DNA from: Gammaproteobacteria bacterium
GTDB taxonomy: Bacteria; Pseudomonadota; Gammaproteobacteria; HTCC5015
DNA length: 64,000 nt
Direction of reading: 5' to 3'
NCBI GenBank assembly: GCA_013817245.1
Contig: JACDDA010000001.1
Span: 186,001-250,000 of the forward strand
This document shows, piece by piece, positions 18,652 to 26,794 of this stretch. Position numbers and translations under genes: made by a program. The notes beneath the pieces are model-generated. The model had not been told where the DNA came from, did not search any database, and saw only the letters and a list, made by a program, of their open reading frames with translations. Each line of letters begins with the position of its first letter. The stretch's first letter is position 1.

Positions 18652-19212
18652 ATGAAAAAATTAATCATGTGGAATGTAATTACTCTTGATGGATACTTCG
18701 AGGGTGAAAAGAATTGGGACTTAAGCTTTCATGAGCTTGCCTGGGGCAAGGAGCTTGAAGATTTAAGCAATGAACAATTACAAACAGCCGACATGCTTGT
18801 TTTTGGCGAAACAACTTACAAGGGCATGGCCGATTATTGGACAAAAGCGGTAGGAACAGCCGAAGGAATAACTGCGGAGTATATGAATAAAATCTCCAAG
18901 GTCGTTTGTTCACCGACACTTGAGAGTGCGGATTGGAACAATACCATCATCGTAAGAGACGCTATTGCGGAACTACCAAAGCTGAAACAGCAAGGAAATG
19001 GAAATATGTTCGTTTTTGGAAGCGGCATTCTTTCGGAATCGCTCATGAAAGCAAATCTTTTTGACGAATACCGACTTTGTGTCGCACCTGTATTTCTTGG
19101 TAAAGGCCGGTATCTTTTCAATCTTGGATTAAACTATCAAAAACTGAAATTGCTTGAAGCGAGACAGCTTTCCTCTGGCGGAGTTATATTAAGATACGCT
19201 CCAATCGAATAA
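18652..19212 (+). CDS. Dihydrofolate reductase-like (RibD C-terminal) protein
   Basis: A 186-residue protein beginning 'MKKLIMWNVITLDGYFEG', the N-terminal strand of the DHFR/RibD-C fold. Later blocks are 'DMLVFGETTYKGMADYW', 'KVVCSPTLESADWNNT', 'MFVFGSGILSESL' and 'FLGKGRYLF', typical of the YyaP/DHFR-related family. It probably binds NADPH, but the substrate is unknown. It lies 22 bp after waaA without a clear ribosome site and is followed by the repeat region. The position beside repeats and outside the LPS pathway suggests it was inserted, although codon usage is not clearly different by eye. Confidence 0.85.
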   Translation: MKKLIMWNVITLDGYFEGEKNWDLSFHELAWGKELEDLSNEQLQTADMLVFGETTYKGMADYWTKAVGTAEGITAEYMNKISKVVCSPTLESADWNNTIIVRDAIAELPKLKQQGNGNMFVFGSGILSESLMKANLFDEYRLCVAPVFLGKGRYLFNLGLNYQKLKLLEARQLSSGGVILRYAPIE

Positions 19213-19238
19213 CAGCTCGACTCCTGAAATGTATAAGC

Positions 19239-19390
19239 GCAGAAGCGTTTCGCTCGTCGCTACGCGAATTAGCGAGTAACTTTGATTGCCAGGGATGACA
19301 TGAATGCAGATTTTGCAGGAGCAAAAATTCGCTGATCGCCAAGGATGGCGTGAATGCAGATTTTGCAGGAGCAAAAATCTGCGGTCGTAA
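19239..19390 (+). repeat. Dispersed repeat units with AGGA-loop hairpins
   Basis: A unit begins GCAGAAGCGTTTCGCTCGTC and runs through a GCCAGGGATGAC segment to a hairpin with arms GCAGATTTTGC and GCAAAAAT around an AGGA loop (19317-19320). A second, shorter unit (19332-19390) repeats the latter half: CGCCA-AGGA-TGGCG at 19337-19350, and the long AGGA hairpin at 19356-19382. Further copies lie at 19406-19510 and, inverted, at about 20203-20311. No gene is supported here; several overlapping frames read through the repeats. Confidence 0.85.
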
Positions 19391-19401
19391 CATTTTTTAT
19401 T

Positions 19402-19582
19402 AAAAGCAGAAGCGTTTCGCTCGTCGCTACCCGACTACAGCGAGTAACTTTTGATCGCCATGGATGGCGTGATTGCAGATTTTGCAGGAGCAAAAATCTG
19501 CGGTCGTAACAAAAAGTCACCAACGCCGCTCTCTTGCATCCCTGCAATCGCGGCATTCGAACATCCTGTTCATCAAATACTC
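19402..19582 (+). repeat. Left arm of 180-bp inverted repeat
   Basis: The reverse complement of this arm reappears at 20136-20315 with few differences. It holds one repeat unit (from GCAGAAGCG at 19406), hairpins CGCCA-TGGA-TGGCG (19456-19469) and the AGGA hairpin (19475-19501), then AACAAAAAGTCACCAACGCC and two hairpins whose loops read TCCC (19534-19547) and TCC (19559-19571), i.e. GGGA and GGA on the minus strand. Confidence 0.9.
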
Positions 19583-20135
19583 GCCCGAATGTTGTGCACT
19601 TGAATGGAATACGATTCCATTCAAGTATTCCCTCGCCGTGTTTAATGGCTAACGCGTCGCCTCAACGCAACATCGTGTTGCGATCGGCTCACATGAACAT
19701 CCCTGTTCATGTGTCGCTACCCCTTAAACACTTCTCGGCACACCATAACGGGCATTATCCCTTCGTTTAACATTTAAGTTAAATAAGAACGCATGGGCTT
19801 AATTAAAATGTAGCCTGGATGGAGCCCGTAGTAACGGGCGAAATCCGGGAAGGCTTTTTACAATTCACCCCGGATTGCGCCGAATATATTCGGCTTCATC
19901 CGGGCTACGTTACTTTCCATTCCTTAAAACACTACTTTGCTTTAATTCATTTTTCATCCAGAACAAAGCAAATGCCCCTATGGCTCGCCGAGTGTTTGAG
20001 ATGTTGTCGGGAAAAACAAACAGGAGGTTTGTTTTAGTCACGCCGCGACAGGGAGGTCGCGTCAGGACGACCCGTAACAACAGATCAAACATAAGGAAGC
20101 TGCGCGTAATATTTACGCGCAGCGAGACATCAGGG
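19583..20135. repeat. Hairpin-rich spacer between inverted arms
   Basis: No protein gene is supported in these 553 bp. Perfect or near-perfect palindromes follow one another: 19599-19625 (12-bp arms, loop ACG), 19666-19682 (loop TCG), 19690-19713 (10-bp arms CACATGAACA / TGTTCATGTG, loop TCCC), the GTAG element at 19810-19908, 20013-20035 (arms AAAACAAAC / GTTTGTTTT, loop AGGAG), 20044-20061 (CGCGAC / GTCGCG, loop AGGGAG) and 20099-20123 (11-bp arms, loop TAT). Confidence 0.8.
19810..19908. repeat. GTAG-type palindromic element (REP-like, cloverleaf-folding)
   Basis: Outer arms GTAGCCTGGATGGAG and CTTCATCCGGGCTAC pair at 13 of 15 positions. Inside are GCCCGT/ACGGGC around AGTA and the 16-bp perfect palindrome GCCGAATATATTCGGC. 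GTAG-starting repeats of this kind resemble the REP elements mobilised by TnpA-REP transposases in gammaproteobacteria. No transposase gene is present in the window. Confidence 0.7.
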
Positions 20136-20315
20136 GAGTATTTGATGAACAGGATGTTCGAATGCCGCGATTGCAGGGATGCAAGAGAGCGGCGTTGGTG
20201 ACTTTTTGTTACGACAAGCAGATTTTTGCTCCTGCAAAATCTGCATTCATCCATCCCTGGCAATCAAAGTTACTCGCTGTAGTCGCGTAGCGACGAACGA
20301 AATGCTTCTGCTTTA
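20136..20315 (-). repeat. Right arm of 180-bp inverted repeat
   Basis: Inverted counterpart of 19402-19582. On the plus strand it contains GAACA-GGA-TGTTC (20147-20159) and TTGCA-GGGA-TGCAA (20171-20184), then the inverted long hairpin with loop TCCT (20219-20245) and the inverted GCAGAAGC end at about 20304-20311. Differences from the left arm are a few substitutions and small indels. Confidence 0.9.
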
Positions 20316-20389
20316 TAAGAATTCAAGGGTAGCGTCCCGTTATTTTATCAAATAAGTTTACTCTATTGATTCTTAAAAGCAGTCTCCCT

Positions 20390-20653
20390 TTATATTCTAA
20401 ATTTAGGCTCTCCGTATTTTGCCAATAGTGCATTAATTTTATTAGTATCATTTATTAAATTGTGGCGTGATTCATCCACATTTAAAGAAGAAGGTACTCC
20501 AAGCACTCCCAAGATAACACGGCGCTTAACAAATAATACTCCGCCCCGTGGTTTTGCATCTTCTTTTTGTTTGCCAGAGTCCAATCGATAACCACCAATT
20601 ACCCAACCCGACTCTGTTAAATATTTAATTTCCCACTCATCACTCGCAGCCAT
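20390..20653 (-). CDS. Hypothetical protein, 87 aa
   Basis: I do not recognise this protein. It is soluble, with 'WEIKYLTESGWVIGGYRLDSG' near the N-terminus and a basic, hydrophobic middle (VKRRVILGVLGVPSS). The start is credible: on the minus strand GGAG stands six bases before the ATG. It lies between the repeat region and a lipoprotein gene on the same strand, and ends about 75 bp from the inverted repeat. An AT-rich hairpin with a T-run separates it from the lipoprotein gene upstream. Confidence 0.6.
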   Translation of the reverse strand: MAASDEWEIKYLTESGWVIGGYRLDSGKQKEDAKPRGGVLFVKRRVILGVLGVPSSLNVDESRHNLINDTNKINALLAKYGEPKFRI

Positions 20654-20790
20654 TTAAATCTCCAGCGGTTAAATCAAGAATAAAAAAAGTAAAATTTACT
20701 TTAAAACTAATTTTTAATAATTTTTTGACTTTGTTTTTTTATATTACAAGTTTTCCCGCTTCATTAGCTCCTAGGCTGCAATAATCAAGA

Positions 20791-21315
20791 TTAAAAATAT
20801 AAAGACGATACAAATTTTCCTATGGGCGACAACAATAAGTCCTGCGGATGATCTCCGCCCAACGTCGCAACACCACTAGTGCCTTTGATTATTGTAAGTA
20901 ACATAGTGTTTGACGTTAAGGTCTCTATGATTTCTATTTTTATTTCTACTTTATCAGGAATGCTAGACCATTCGGTTGCTCTATCTTCCCAATTTAAAAT
21001 TGTGGAATGAACTAAATATTTACAATTAGCACTCTTGGCTTCTTCTTGAACCGCTTCAAACTCTTGAAATGCTGCGCTCAGCTTAACCATTCGGCTTCTC
21101 TTCATAAATTCAGAATAAATAATACGAGACGTGTTTTCGCCTGACCCTTTATAAACGCGCGCACGATATAAACCGTCTATTGGTACAGAAATACATATCT
21201 TATCATTAGGGGTAATTCGAAAATCTTTCACGACGTCTTGCCGTATTATTTTATGTGTATCAGCACAACCCACTAACACATAAACTAAGCCTACTAAAAT
21301 CAGATACCGCTTCAT
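20791..21315 (-). CDS. Putative lipoprotein (DUF4823-like)
   Basis: A 174-residue protein with a lipoprotein signal peptide: basic MKRY, hydrophobic stretch, and lipobox LVGC with the acylated cysteine at C17, followed by A-D, where the aspartate at position 3 is not an inner-membrane +2 signal. The rest is an alpha/beta domain with 'KICISVPIDGLYR', 'NCKYLVHSTILNWEDRATEWS' and 'VEIKIEIIETLTSNTM', which resembles DUF4823 lipoproteins as I remember them. The function is unknown. It lies 42 bp downstream of the ugd stop codon on the other side, i.e. upstream of neither pathway partner, and may be independent. Confidence 0.65.
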   Translation of the reverse strand: MKRYLILVGLVYVLVGCADTHKIIRQDVVKDFRITPNDKICISVPIDGLYRARVYKGSGENTSRIIYSEFMKRSRMVKLSAAFQEFEAVQEEAKSANCKYLVHSTILNWEDRATEWSSIPDKVEIKIEIIETLTSNTMLLTIIKGTSGVATLGGDHPQDLLLSPIGKFVSSLYF

Positions 21316-21357
21316 AATAATGCTCCTTGTTTTTATAATAAACTTTTAAATAATAAG

Positions 21358-22680
21358 TTAGGGTCGTCCTACGCTTTGATAAAAAATACCCACTTCTTGC
21401 ATATGTTTAGGATCGTACAAATTACGACCATCAACAATTAAAGACTCTTTCAATGCGTCGCGAATAAGCTCAAAGTTCGGGCTACGATAACTATCCCACT
21501 CTGTACAAATCGCCAACGCATCTGCATTTTTTAACGCGTCATAAGGCTGATCAACTAATACTAAATCAGCGCGTTCGCCATATAGATGCCTGGCTTCATT
21601 GTTCGCAATCGGATCATGCGCTTGCACTTTAGCGCCGGCTTTCCATAAGGCTTCTAATAATTCGCGACTCGGTGCTTCGCGCATATCATCGGTGTTCGGT
21701 TTAAAGGCTAGGCCCCAGACTGCGATCGTGCGGCCTTTTAAATTACCTTTAAAATAATTATTTAAACGTTCAAACAACCATTGTTTTTGATAATTATTGA
21801 CGGCTTCTACGGCGCGCAAAATTTGTGGCTCCCAGCCTACTTGTTTAGCGGTGTAATTTAAGGCTTTAACATCTTTTGGAAAACAAGAGCCACCGTAACC
21901 ACAGCCGGGATAAATAAATTGATAACCAATTCGTGGATCGGAGCCAATGCCTACTCGCACTTTTTCAATATCCGCACCTAAACGCACTGCTAAATTTGCC
22001 AGCTCATTCATAAAACTGATTTTAGTTGCCAACATTGCATTCGCCGCATATTTCGTTAATTCGGAAGAACGCACATCCATGACAATCAAACGATCATGAT
22101 TACGATTAAACGGTTGATATAAACGACGCATATATTCAATCGCTTGCGGACTATCAGAACCAATGACGATGCGATCCGGTTTATTAAAATCGTTAATAGC
22201 TGCGCCTTCTTTTAAAAATTCCGGATTCGATACGACATCAAAAGCAATGTCTTCGCCGCGCGCTTGCAAAACTTGCAAAATAGTTTCTTGAACTTTGTCG
22301 GCAGTGCCAACCGGTACCGTTGATTTATTAACGATCACTTTATATTCAGTAATATATTGACCGATACTGCGCGCCACTGCGACGACGTGTTGTAAATCCG
22401 CAGAACCATCTTCATCCGGAGGAGTGCCTACTGCAATAAATTGAAATTCTCCATGAGCGACACCTTCAGCGATGTCGGTGGTAAACCGCAGACGACCCGA
22501 TGCTTGGTTTTGTTGAACGAGTTTTTCTAAACCGGGTTCATAAATAGGAATATCGCCTTGTTTTAAGCGCGCCACTTTTTTAGCGTCTACATCTACACAT
22601 AAAACATCATTGCCGGCCTGGGCAAAACACGTGCCCGTGACTAAACCGACATAACCTGAACCAAAAATTGTTAGCTTCAT
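21358..22680 (-). CDS. ugd: UDP-glucose 6-dehydrogenase
   Basis: A 440-residue NAD-dependent enzyme that oxidises UDP-glucose to UDP-glucuronate. The Rossmann motif '[18 protein letters not shown]' opens the protein. '[11 protein letters not shown]', '[14 protein letters not shown]' and '[10 protein letters not shown]' with the catalytic C266 follow, then the C-terminal UDP-binding domain ('[17 protein letters not shown]'). UDP-glucuronate may feed LPS core, capsule or aminoarabinose synthesis; no consumer is obvious here. The start codon overlaps the end of gmhB by four bases, so it is the last gene of the kdkA-gmhA-gmhB-ugd group. Confidence 0.96.
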   Translation of the reverse strand: MKLTIFGSGYVGLVTGTCFAQAGNDVLCVDVDAKKVARLKQGDIPIYEPGLEKLVQQNQASGRLRFTTDIAEGVAHGEFQFIAVGTPPDEDGSADLQHVVAVARSIGQYITEYKVIVNKSTVPVGTADKVQETILQVLQARGEDIAFDVVSNPEFLKEGAAINDFNKPDRIVIGSDSPQAIEYMRRLYQPFNRNHDRLIVMDVRSSELTKYAANAMLATKISFMNELANLAVRLGADIEKVRVGIGSDPRIGYQFIYPGCGYGGSCFPKDVKALNYTAKQVGWEPQILRAVEAVNNYQKQWLFERLNNYFKGNLKGRTIAVWGLAFKPNTDDMREAPSRELLEALWKAGAKVQAHDPIANNEARHLYGERADLVLVDQPYDALKNADALAICTEWDSYRSPNFELIRDALKESLIVDGRNLYDPKHMQEVGIFYQSVGRP

Positions 22681-23243
22681 GAAGCTTTACCTTCTACTTT
22701 AAACTCTGTTTGAACCATGTCATATAACGAGGCATAAACGGCATCGGCACCATACGCCTGCAACACGGCTTGTGTACCTTGTGGATGAATTAGAAAACAT
22801 TTTTGCACACCGGCATTTTTGCCGGCTTGTATGTCAGAGGCTTTATCGCCAACAATAAATGAAGCACTTAAATCTAACTGATGATCGACTGCCGCATCCA
22901 ATAACATTTGTGGACCGGGTTTACGATAAACAGATTCAATCCGAAACTCACCGACGCCTTCAGTGGGATGATAAGGACAATTTTTAACATCGCTGATGTG
23001 TACGCCGTTAGCGACAAACTGTTGGAGCATCCAGTTATTCAGCACCGCAAAATCATCAAAACTGAAATAGCCACGACCGATACCGGACTGATTAGTCACG
23101 ATCACTAAAGCATAACCTAACTGATTTAAATGCCGACAGGCATCAAACACGCCCGGCAAAAATTCGAAATCTTCAATCCGCCACACATAACCTTTGTCAC
23201 GATTAATAACACCGTCACGATCTAAAAACACTGCGGGTTGCAT
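22677..23243 (-). CDS. gmhB: D-glycero-D-manno-heptose-1,7-bisphosphate 7-phosphatase GmhB
   Basis: A HAD-family phosphatase of about 188 residues that removes the 7-phosphate in ADP-heptose synthesis. '[15 protein letters not shown]' holds the nucleophile Asp and acid Asp; '[14 protein letters not shown]', 'RKPGPQM' and '[13 protein letters not shown]' are the other HAD motifs. The ATG at 23243 is preferred; a TTG at 23255 would overlap the gmhA stop. Of the usual zinc ligands, Cys and His in 'NCPYHP' remain, but the C-x-C pair before 'RKP' reads S-V-Y, so zinc binding is probably lost. That zinc is structural rather than catalytic in E. coli GmhB. Confidence 0.92.
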   Translation of the reverse strand: MQPAVFLDRDGVINRDKGYVWRIEDFEFLPGVFDACRHLNQLGYALVIVTNQSGIGRGYFSFDDFAVLNNWMLQQFVANGVHISDVKNCPYHPTEGVGEFRIESVYRKPGPQMLLDAAVDHQLDLSASFIVGDKASDIQAGKNAGVQKCFLIHPQGTQAVLQAYGADAVYASLYDMVQTEFKVEGKAS

Positions 23244-23251
23244 ATCGAATC

Positions 23252-23836
23252 TCAAGAACGAGGATACAAACTGGCCTCAATATAACCACAAAGGATTTGT
23301 CCAACCATGATGTGGCATTCTTGAATGCGGGGAGTTTGATCTGAAGGAATCGCAATACAATAATCACAAGCACTTTGAATCGCGCCTTGATTACCGGCAA
23401 AACCAACTGTCACGATATCCATTTTTTTGGCTTGTTCGATCGCTAACAATACATTTTTAGAATTGCCCGACGTCGTAATACCGATAAATACATCACCGGC
23501 TTTACCATTGGCTTGTACTTGACGCGAAAAAATTTGTTCATAACCATAGTCATTACCCACCGCCGTCAAAATAGAAGTATCGGTAGTCAACGCTAATGAA
23601 GGTAAGCCGGGGCGGTCATAACGATAACGCCCAACCAATTCTGCTGCTAAATGTTGTGCATCCGCGGCGCTGCCACCATTGCCCGCAAACATTATTTTAT
23701 TGCCGGCTTTAATGGCTTGCAGACAACGTTCGGCAACGTCATGAATGGTGTTTAATAAACCAACTTCGAGCAACATGGCCTGCTTAACACTGACCGCTTC
23801 ACTAATATTATCAATAATATAATCACGCCCTGGCAT
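23252..23836 (-). CDS. gmhA: Sedoheptulose 7-phosphate isomerase GmhA / SIS-domain phosphoheptose isomerase
   Basis: A 194-residue SIS-domain protein: 'GNKIMFAGNGGSAADAQHLAAELVGRY' is the substrate-binding segment and 'SGNSKNVLLAIEQAKKMDI' the second SIS block. It converts sedoheptulose 7-phosphate to D-glycero-D-manno-heptose 7-phosphate, the first committed step of ADP-heptose synthesis. The reading continues into gmhB with at most a four-base overlap. Position beside gmhB and kdkA supports GmhA over the closely related DiaA. Confidence 0.92.
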   Translation of the reverse strand: MPGRDYIIDNISEAVSVKQAMLLEVGLLNTIHDVAERCLQAIKAGNKIMFAGNGGSAADAQHLAAELVGRYRYDRPGLPSLALTTDTSILTAVGNDYGYEQIFSRQVQANGKAGDVFIGITTSGNSKNVLLAIEQAKKMDIVTVGFAGNQGAIQSACDYCIAIPSDQTPRIQECHIMVGQILCGYIEASLYPRS

Positions 23837-23928
23837 GACAACTCACTCGCTATGGATGGTTTGTAATGCTGCGTAGTTTAACTGTTTTCAAGTCGTTGCG
23901 CTGCTCTGCGACTATTTGCAGCAGGTCT

Positions 23929-24660
23929 TCAACGCTCGGCCGCATGATAGGCCGCGAGCAATTGAGGCCAGTCACGTGTTTCTTCGAAATAGAATCCCGG
24001 GGTTTGTCGTTTTAATTTACGCAAGGAGCGCAATAAACGCGCTAAATTAGCCTGCATCCAGCCTGTAATCTGGTCTTTTTCCGCTGCTAATAATCGCCCT
24101 CGATCAAAATCAATTAAATAAGGCCCCTGCGCCGTGCATAAAATATTATGCGCATTAAGATCGGCATGCCATACACCGGCACGATGAAAACGCCGCAGCA
24201 TTTGCCCTAGCACTTGCCAATCTGTGGATTGCTGCAACAAAAAATGAGATAGCGGCTGACTATTTTCCAGATAACGAGTCGCCAAATCGGCGGTATAACT
24301 AAGACCTTCGCGATACGCCTGCGCAGCCACAGGTTGCGGAACCGGTAAGCCTGCGTCATATAAAATTTTAAGTAACTGCCATTCACGATACGGCCGAGTA
24401 TGTTGCCAACCTAACCATAAATAACGATCACTCACTATGCGCGCGATAACCCCGCCCCGTCGATAATGACGCAAGACGACGGCGCCCGTCACATGCGACA
24501 CAATCCACGTTTGACCACGACCCGCTGCTGCCCGTTGCGCGCTTTCTTCAGTGGCTGCAGGCAATTGCAAAACCATCATCGGATCTTTTATTGCTGCGTC
24601 ATAGACGATATGTCGCTGATGCTCGATAATCTCGGCCACATGCATGAACCATCTTCCCAT
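23929..24660 (-). CDS. kdkA: 3-deoxy-D-manno-octulosonic acid kinase KdkA
   Basis: A 243-residue kinase-fold enzyme that phosphorylates the Kdo of the LPS inner core. Family blocks are 'GRGQTWIV', 'VVLRHYRRGGVIARIVSDRYLWLG', 'AGLPVPQPVAA', the catalytic loop 'HADLNAHNIL' (H165, D167, N172) and 'LIDFDRGR' (D184). The second in-frame ATG at 24645 has a GGAAG-like ribosome site and is a reasonable alternative start. It is divergent from the OpsX-like heptosyltransferase gene, with about 15 bp between the starts, and is followed at 92 bp by gmhA. Confidence 0.93.
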   Translation of the reverse strand: MGRWFMHVAEIIEHQRHIVYDAAIKDPMMVLQLPAATEESAQRAAAGRGQTWIVSHVTGAVVLRHYRRGGVIARIVSDRYLWLGWQHTRPYREWQLLKILYDAGLPVPQPVAAQAYREGLSYTADLATRYLENSQPLSHFLLQQSTDWQVLGQMLRRFHRAGVWHADLNAHNILCTAQGPYLIDFDRGRLLAAEKDQITGWMQANLARLLRSLRKLKRQTPGFYFEETRDWPQLLAAYHAAER

Positions 24661-24675
24661 TCGTTGTTAACTGAA

Positions 24676-25728
24676 ATGCCGCATCCAGCATCTGCACCGG
24701 CTTCCATTTGTATTTTGCGATTATCCGCTATTGGCGATATTACGCATATGCTGCCATTGCTTCGCACCCTACAACATCAGTGGCCGCATTGCCAAATCAC
24801 GTGGGTGATTGGGGCTTTAGAACATCAGCTGATCGGCGATATTGCCGATGTAGAATTTATCGTCGTACACAAAAAACGCACCTTACGTGAATATTTTCGA
24901 TTGCGTCAGTTATTGCGACAACGTCATTTCGATGTGCTCTTGCACATGCAAGCTTCATGGCGCGCAAATATTTTTAGCTTAGCAATCAATGCAGCAAGCC
25001 GAATTGGTTTTGATAAAACACGCGCACGTAACAGCCAATGGTTATTTAGTAATCAAAAAATTTCGCCTCAAGCACAGAATCATGTATTAGATAGTTTTTT
25101 ACAATTTGCCGAAACATTGGGCATTGTTAATCCACAATTAATATGGGATCTACCCATTCCAACGGATGCCAGCACTGCCATGCGTGCGCGCGTGCAAACA
25201 CCGTATTTAGTTATTAATGCGTGTAGCAGTGCCCGGTTGCGCAATTTTCGTAATTGGTCAACCAGTGGTTATGCCGCTGTCATTGATTATGCTTACACTC
25301 GTTATGATTTACGTACGGTTTTAAGCGGTGGTAATAATGCTGTTGAAAAAAATCTGGCAGATGAAATTTATGCGGCGTGTACACACAAACCCATTAATCT
25401 CGTAGGACAAACCAATCTAAAACAATTAGCCGCATTATTACAATCAGCACGCGTGGTTATCGCGCCGGACACGGGGCCTTTACATATTGCTAACGCAGTT
25501 GGCACCGACGTAATAGGTTTATACGCCAGCTCTAATCCCGCGCGCACGGGGCCGTATGGCCAACTTGAATACGTAGTGAATGCCTATCCCGCTGCTTTAG
25601 AAAAATTTAATCAACAAACCATCGCAACTGCACCATGGGGACAACGTGTGCGTGACCCTGACGTCATGAATATGATTAAGCCTGAAGAAGTAATAAAAAT
25701 GCTGGACAAGATTTTACAAAAAAAATAA
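24676..25728 (+). CDS. Lipopolysaccharide heptosyltransferase I, OpsX-like (GT9)
   Basis: About 350 residues from the ATG at 24676, chosen because it places the family's 'ICILRLSAIGDITHMLPLLR' start 10 residues in and avoids overlap with kdkA; the frame is open further upstream without support. 'MQASWRANIFSL', 'RIGFDKTRARN' and 'VIAPDTGPLHIANAVG' mark an OpsX/WaaC-type glycosyltransferase. It should transfer the first heptose from ADP-heptose to Kdo. In Haemophilus the OpsX enzyme uses phosphorylated Kdo as acceptor, which fits the divergent kdkA. It converges on waaF with a 16-bp gap. Confidence 0.88.
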   Translation: MPHPASAPASICILRLSAIGDITHMLPLLRTLQHQWPHCQITWVIGALEHQLIGDIADVEFIVVHKKRTLREYFRLRQLLRQRHFDVLLHMQASWRANIFSLAINAASRIGFDKTRARNSQWLFSNQKISPQAQNHVLDSFLQFAETLGIVNPQLIWDLPIPTDASTAMRARVQTPYLVINACSSARLRNFRNWSTSGYAAVIDYAYTRYDLRTVLSGGNNAVEKNLADEIYAACTHKPINLVGQTNLKQLAALLQSARVVIAPDTGPLHIANAVGTDVIGLYASSNPARTGPYGQLEYVVNAYPAALEKFNQQTIATAPWGQRVRDPDVMNMIKPEEVIKMLDKILQKK

Positions 25729-25744
25729 TTAACTTAGCTGGTAT

Positions 25745-26788
25745 TTATTTGGTATTTATTTGGGCGCGGATTTTTTGGATGCGCTGCGCGACGTCGGCGG
25801 CTGAAATTTCTCGTAGACAATTATAATGACCTAATGGACAGTGACGTTCAAAACACGGGCTGCAACTTAAACCTTGGTACATTATTTCTGCGTGATGACT
25901 CAAAGGCGGCGTAAATGTCGGACTCGACGAACCATAAATGGCTACTACCGGCACATTCACCGCAGCCGCAATATGCATTAAGCCTGAATCATTACTGACT
26001 ACAACTTGCGCACTCGCTAATAAATCAATTACATCTTCTAAGCGCGTTTCGCCGCATAAATTCCGCACGCTAGTAATATTTGCCAGATCGACAATCATCT
26101 GACCTGCAGGTTTATCTTTTGTCGAACCTAAAATCCACGTTTGATAACCTTGCACCGCTAATTGCTGCGCGAGTTCTGCAAAATATTCAAGTGGCCATTG
26201 TTTAGCTGGACCATATTCTGCACCGGGCATCATTGCAACAATCGGTTTTTTGCTATTTAAATTTAATCGTTGCAATAAAAGCTGCTGATTATCAAGATCA
26301 ATACGTAGCCGCGGTTGTGGAATCATAAAAGCTGTGGCGGCGTCCGTTCGCGATAATCCTAAGGCGACAAAACGTTTAACAGTTTGGTTTAAATGTTGAC
26401 GATCTAACACGCGCCTATCATTTAATAAACCCCAGCGTAACTCACTATTAAAACCAATGCGTTGCGGCACACGCGCAAACCAAGGTACCAATGCCGCTTT
26501 AAATGAACGCGGCAATGTAATCGCATGCGTGTACTGCTCCGCGCGCAATTGTTTGCCTAACCGCCAACGTTTCATTAAAGCCAACTCACCATGAGCCGCT
26601 GCTAACGTCCAACTGTTTCGCACTTCTGGCATGCGCGCCAATAACGCAACTGACCAAGCAGGCGCTACCACATCAATAATACAATCAGGATTTTGTTGTT
26701 TTAAACTTATAAATAACGCTTGCGCCATTACCATATCACCCACCCATGCAGGGCCAATGACAAGATAACGTTTAATGATATTACTCAT
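25745..26788 (-). CDS. waaF: ADP-heptose:LPS heptosyltransferase II WaaF
   Basis: A 347-residue GT9 enzyme. 'IGPAWVGDMVMAQALFISLK' is the N-terminal family motif (WVGD), 'ALVPWFARVPQRIGF' and 'GAEYGPAKQWPLEYFAELA' the central ones, and 'VSNDSGLMHIAAAVNVPVVA' the ADP-heptose site. 'CSPCFERHCPLGHYNCLREI' near the C-terminus is the conserved Cys-rich loop of WaaF. It adds the second heptose to the inner core. It lies seven bases after hldD at the end of the five-gene minus-strand group from the GT2 gene. Confidence 0.95.
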   Translation of the reverse strand: MSNIIKRYLVIGPAWVGDMVMAQALFISLKQQNPDCIIDVVAPAWSVALLARMPEVRNSWTLAAAHGELALMKRWRLGKQLRAEQYTHAITLPRSFKAALVPWFARVPQRIGFNSELRWGLLNDRRVLDRQHLNQTVKRFVALGLSRTDAATAFMIPQPRLRIDLDNQQLLLQRLNLNSKKPIVAMMPGAEYGPAKQWPLEYFAELAQQLAVQGYQTWILGSTKDKPAGQMIVDLANITSVRNLCGETRLEDVIDLLASAQVVVSNDSGLMHIAAAVNVPVVAIYGSSSPTFTPPLSHHAEIMYQGLSCSPCFERHCPLGHYNCLREISAADVAQRIQKIRAQINTK

Positions 26789-26794
26789 ATGTGA

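Noticed and set aside
19239-19510. CRISPR-like look of recurring units
   Set aside because: Units differ in length, are not separated by regular unique spacers, occur in both orientations, and no cas gene is nearby.
19184-20263. Several overlapping open frames of 60-117 codons on both strands
   Set aside because: They read through the repeat units, so similar peptides recur by repetition. None has a credible ribosome site or a recognisable domain.
24466-24675. N-terminal extension of the heptosyltransferase gene
   Set aside because: The extra 70 codons overlap kdkA on the other strand and precede the conserved family N-terminus; the ATG at 24676 is sufficient.
25735-25765. Tandem GGTATTTATTT at the waaF 3' end
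   Set aside because: A short local duplication around the stop codon, with no hairpin or gene effect evident.
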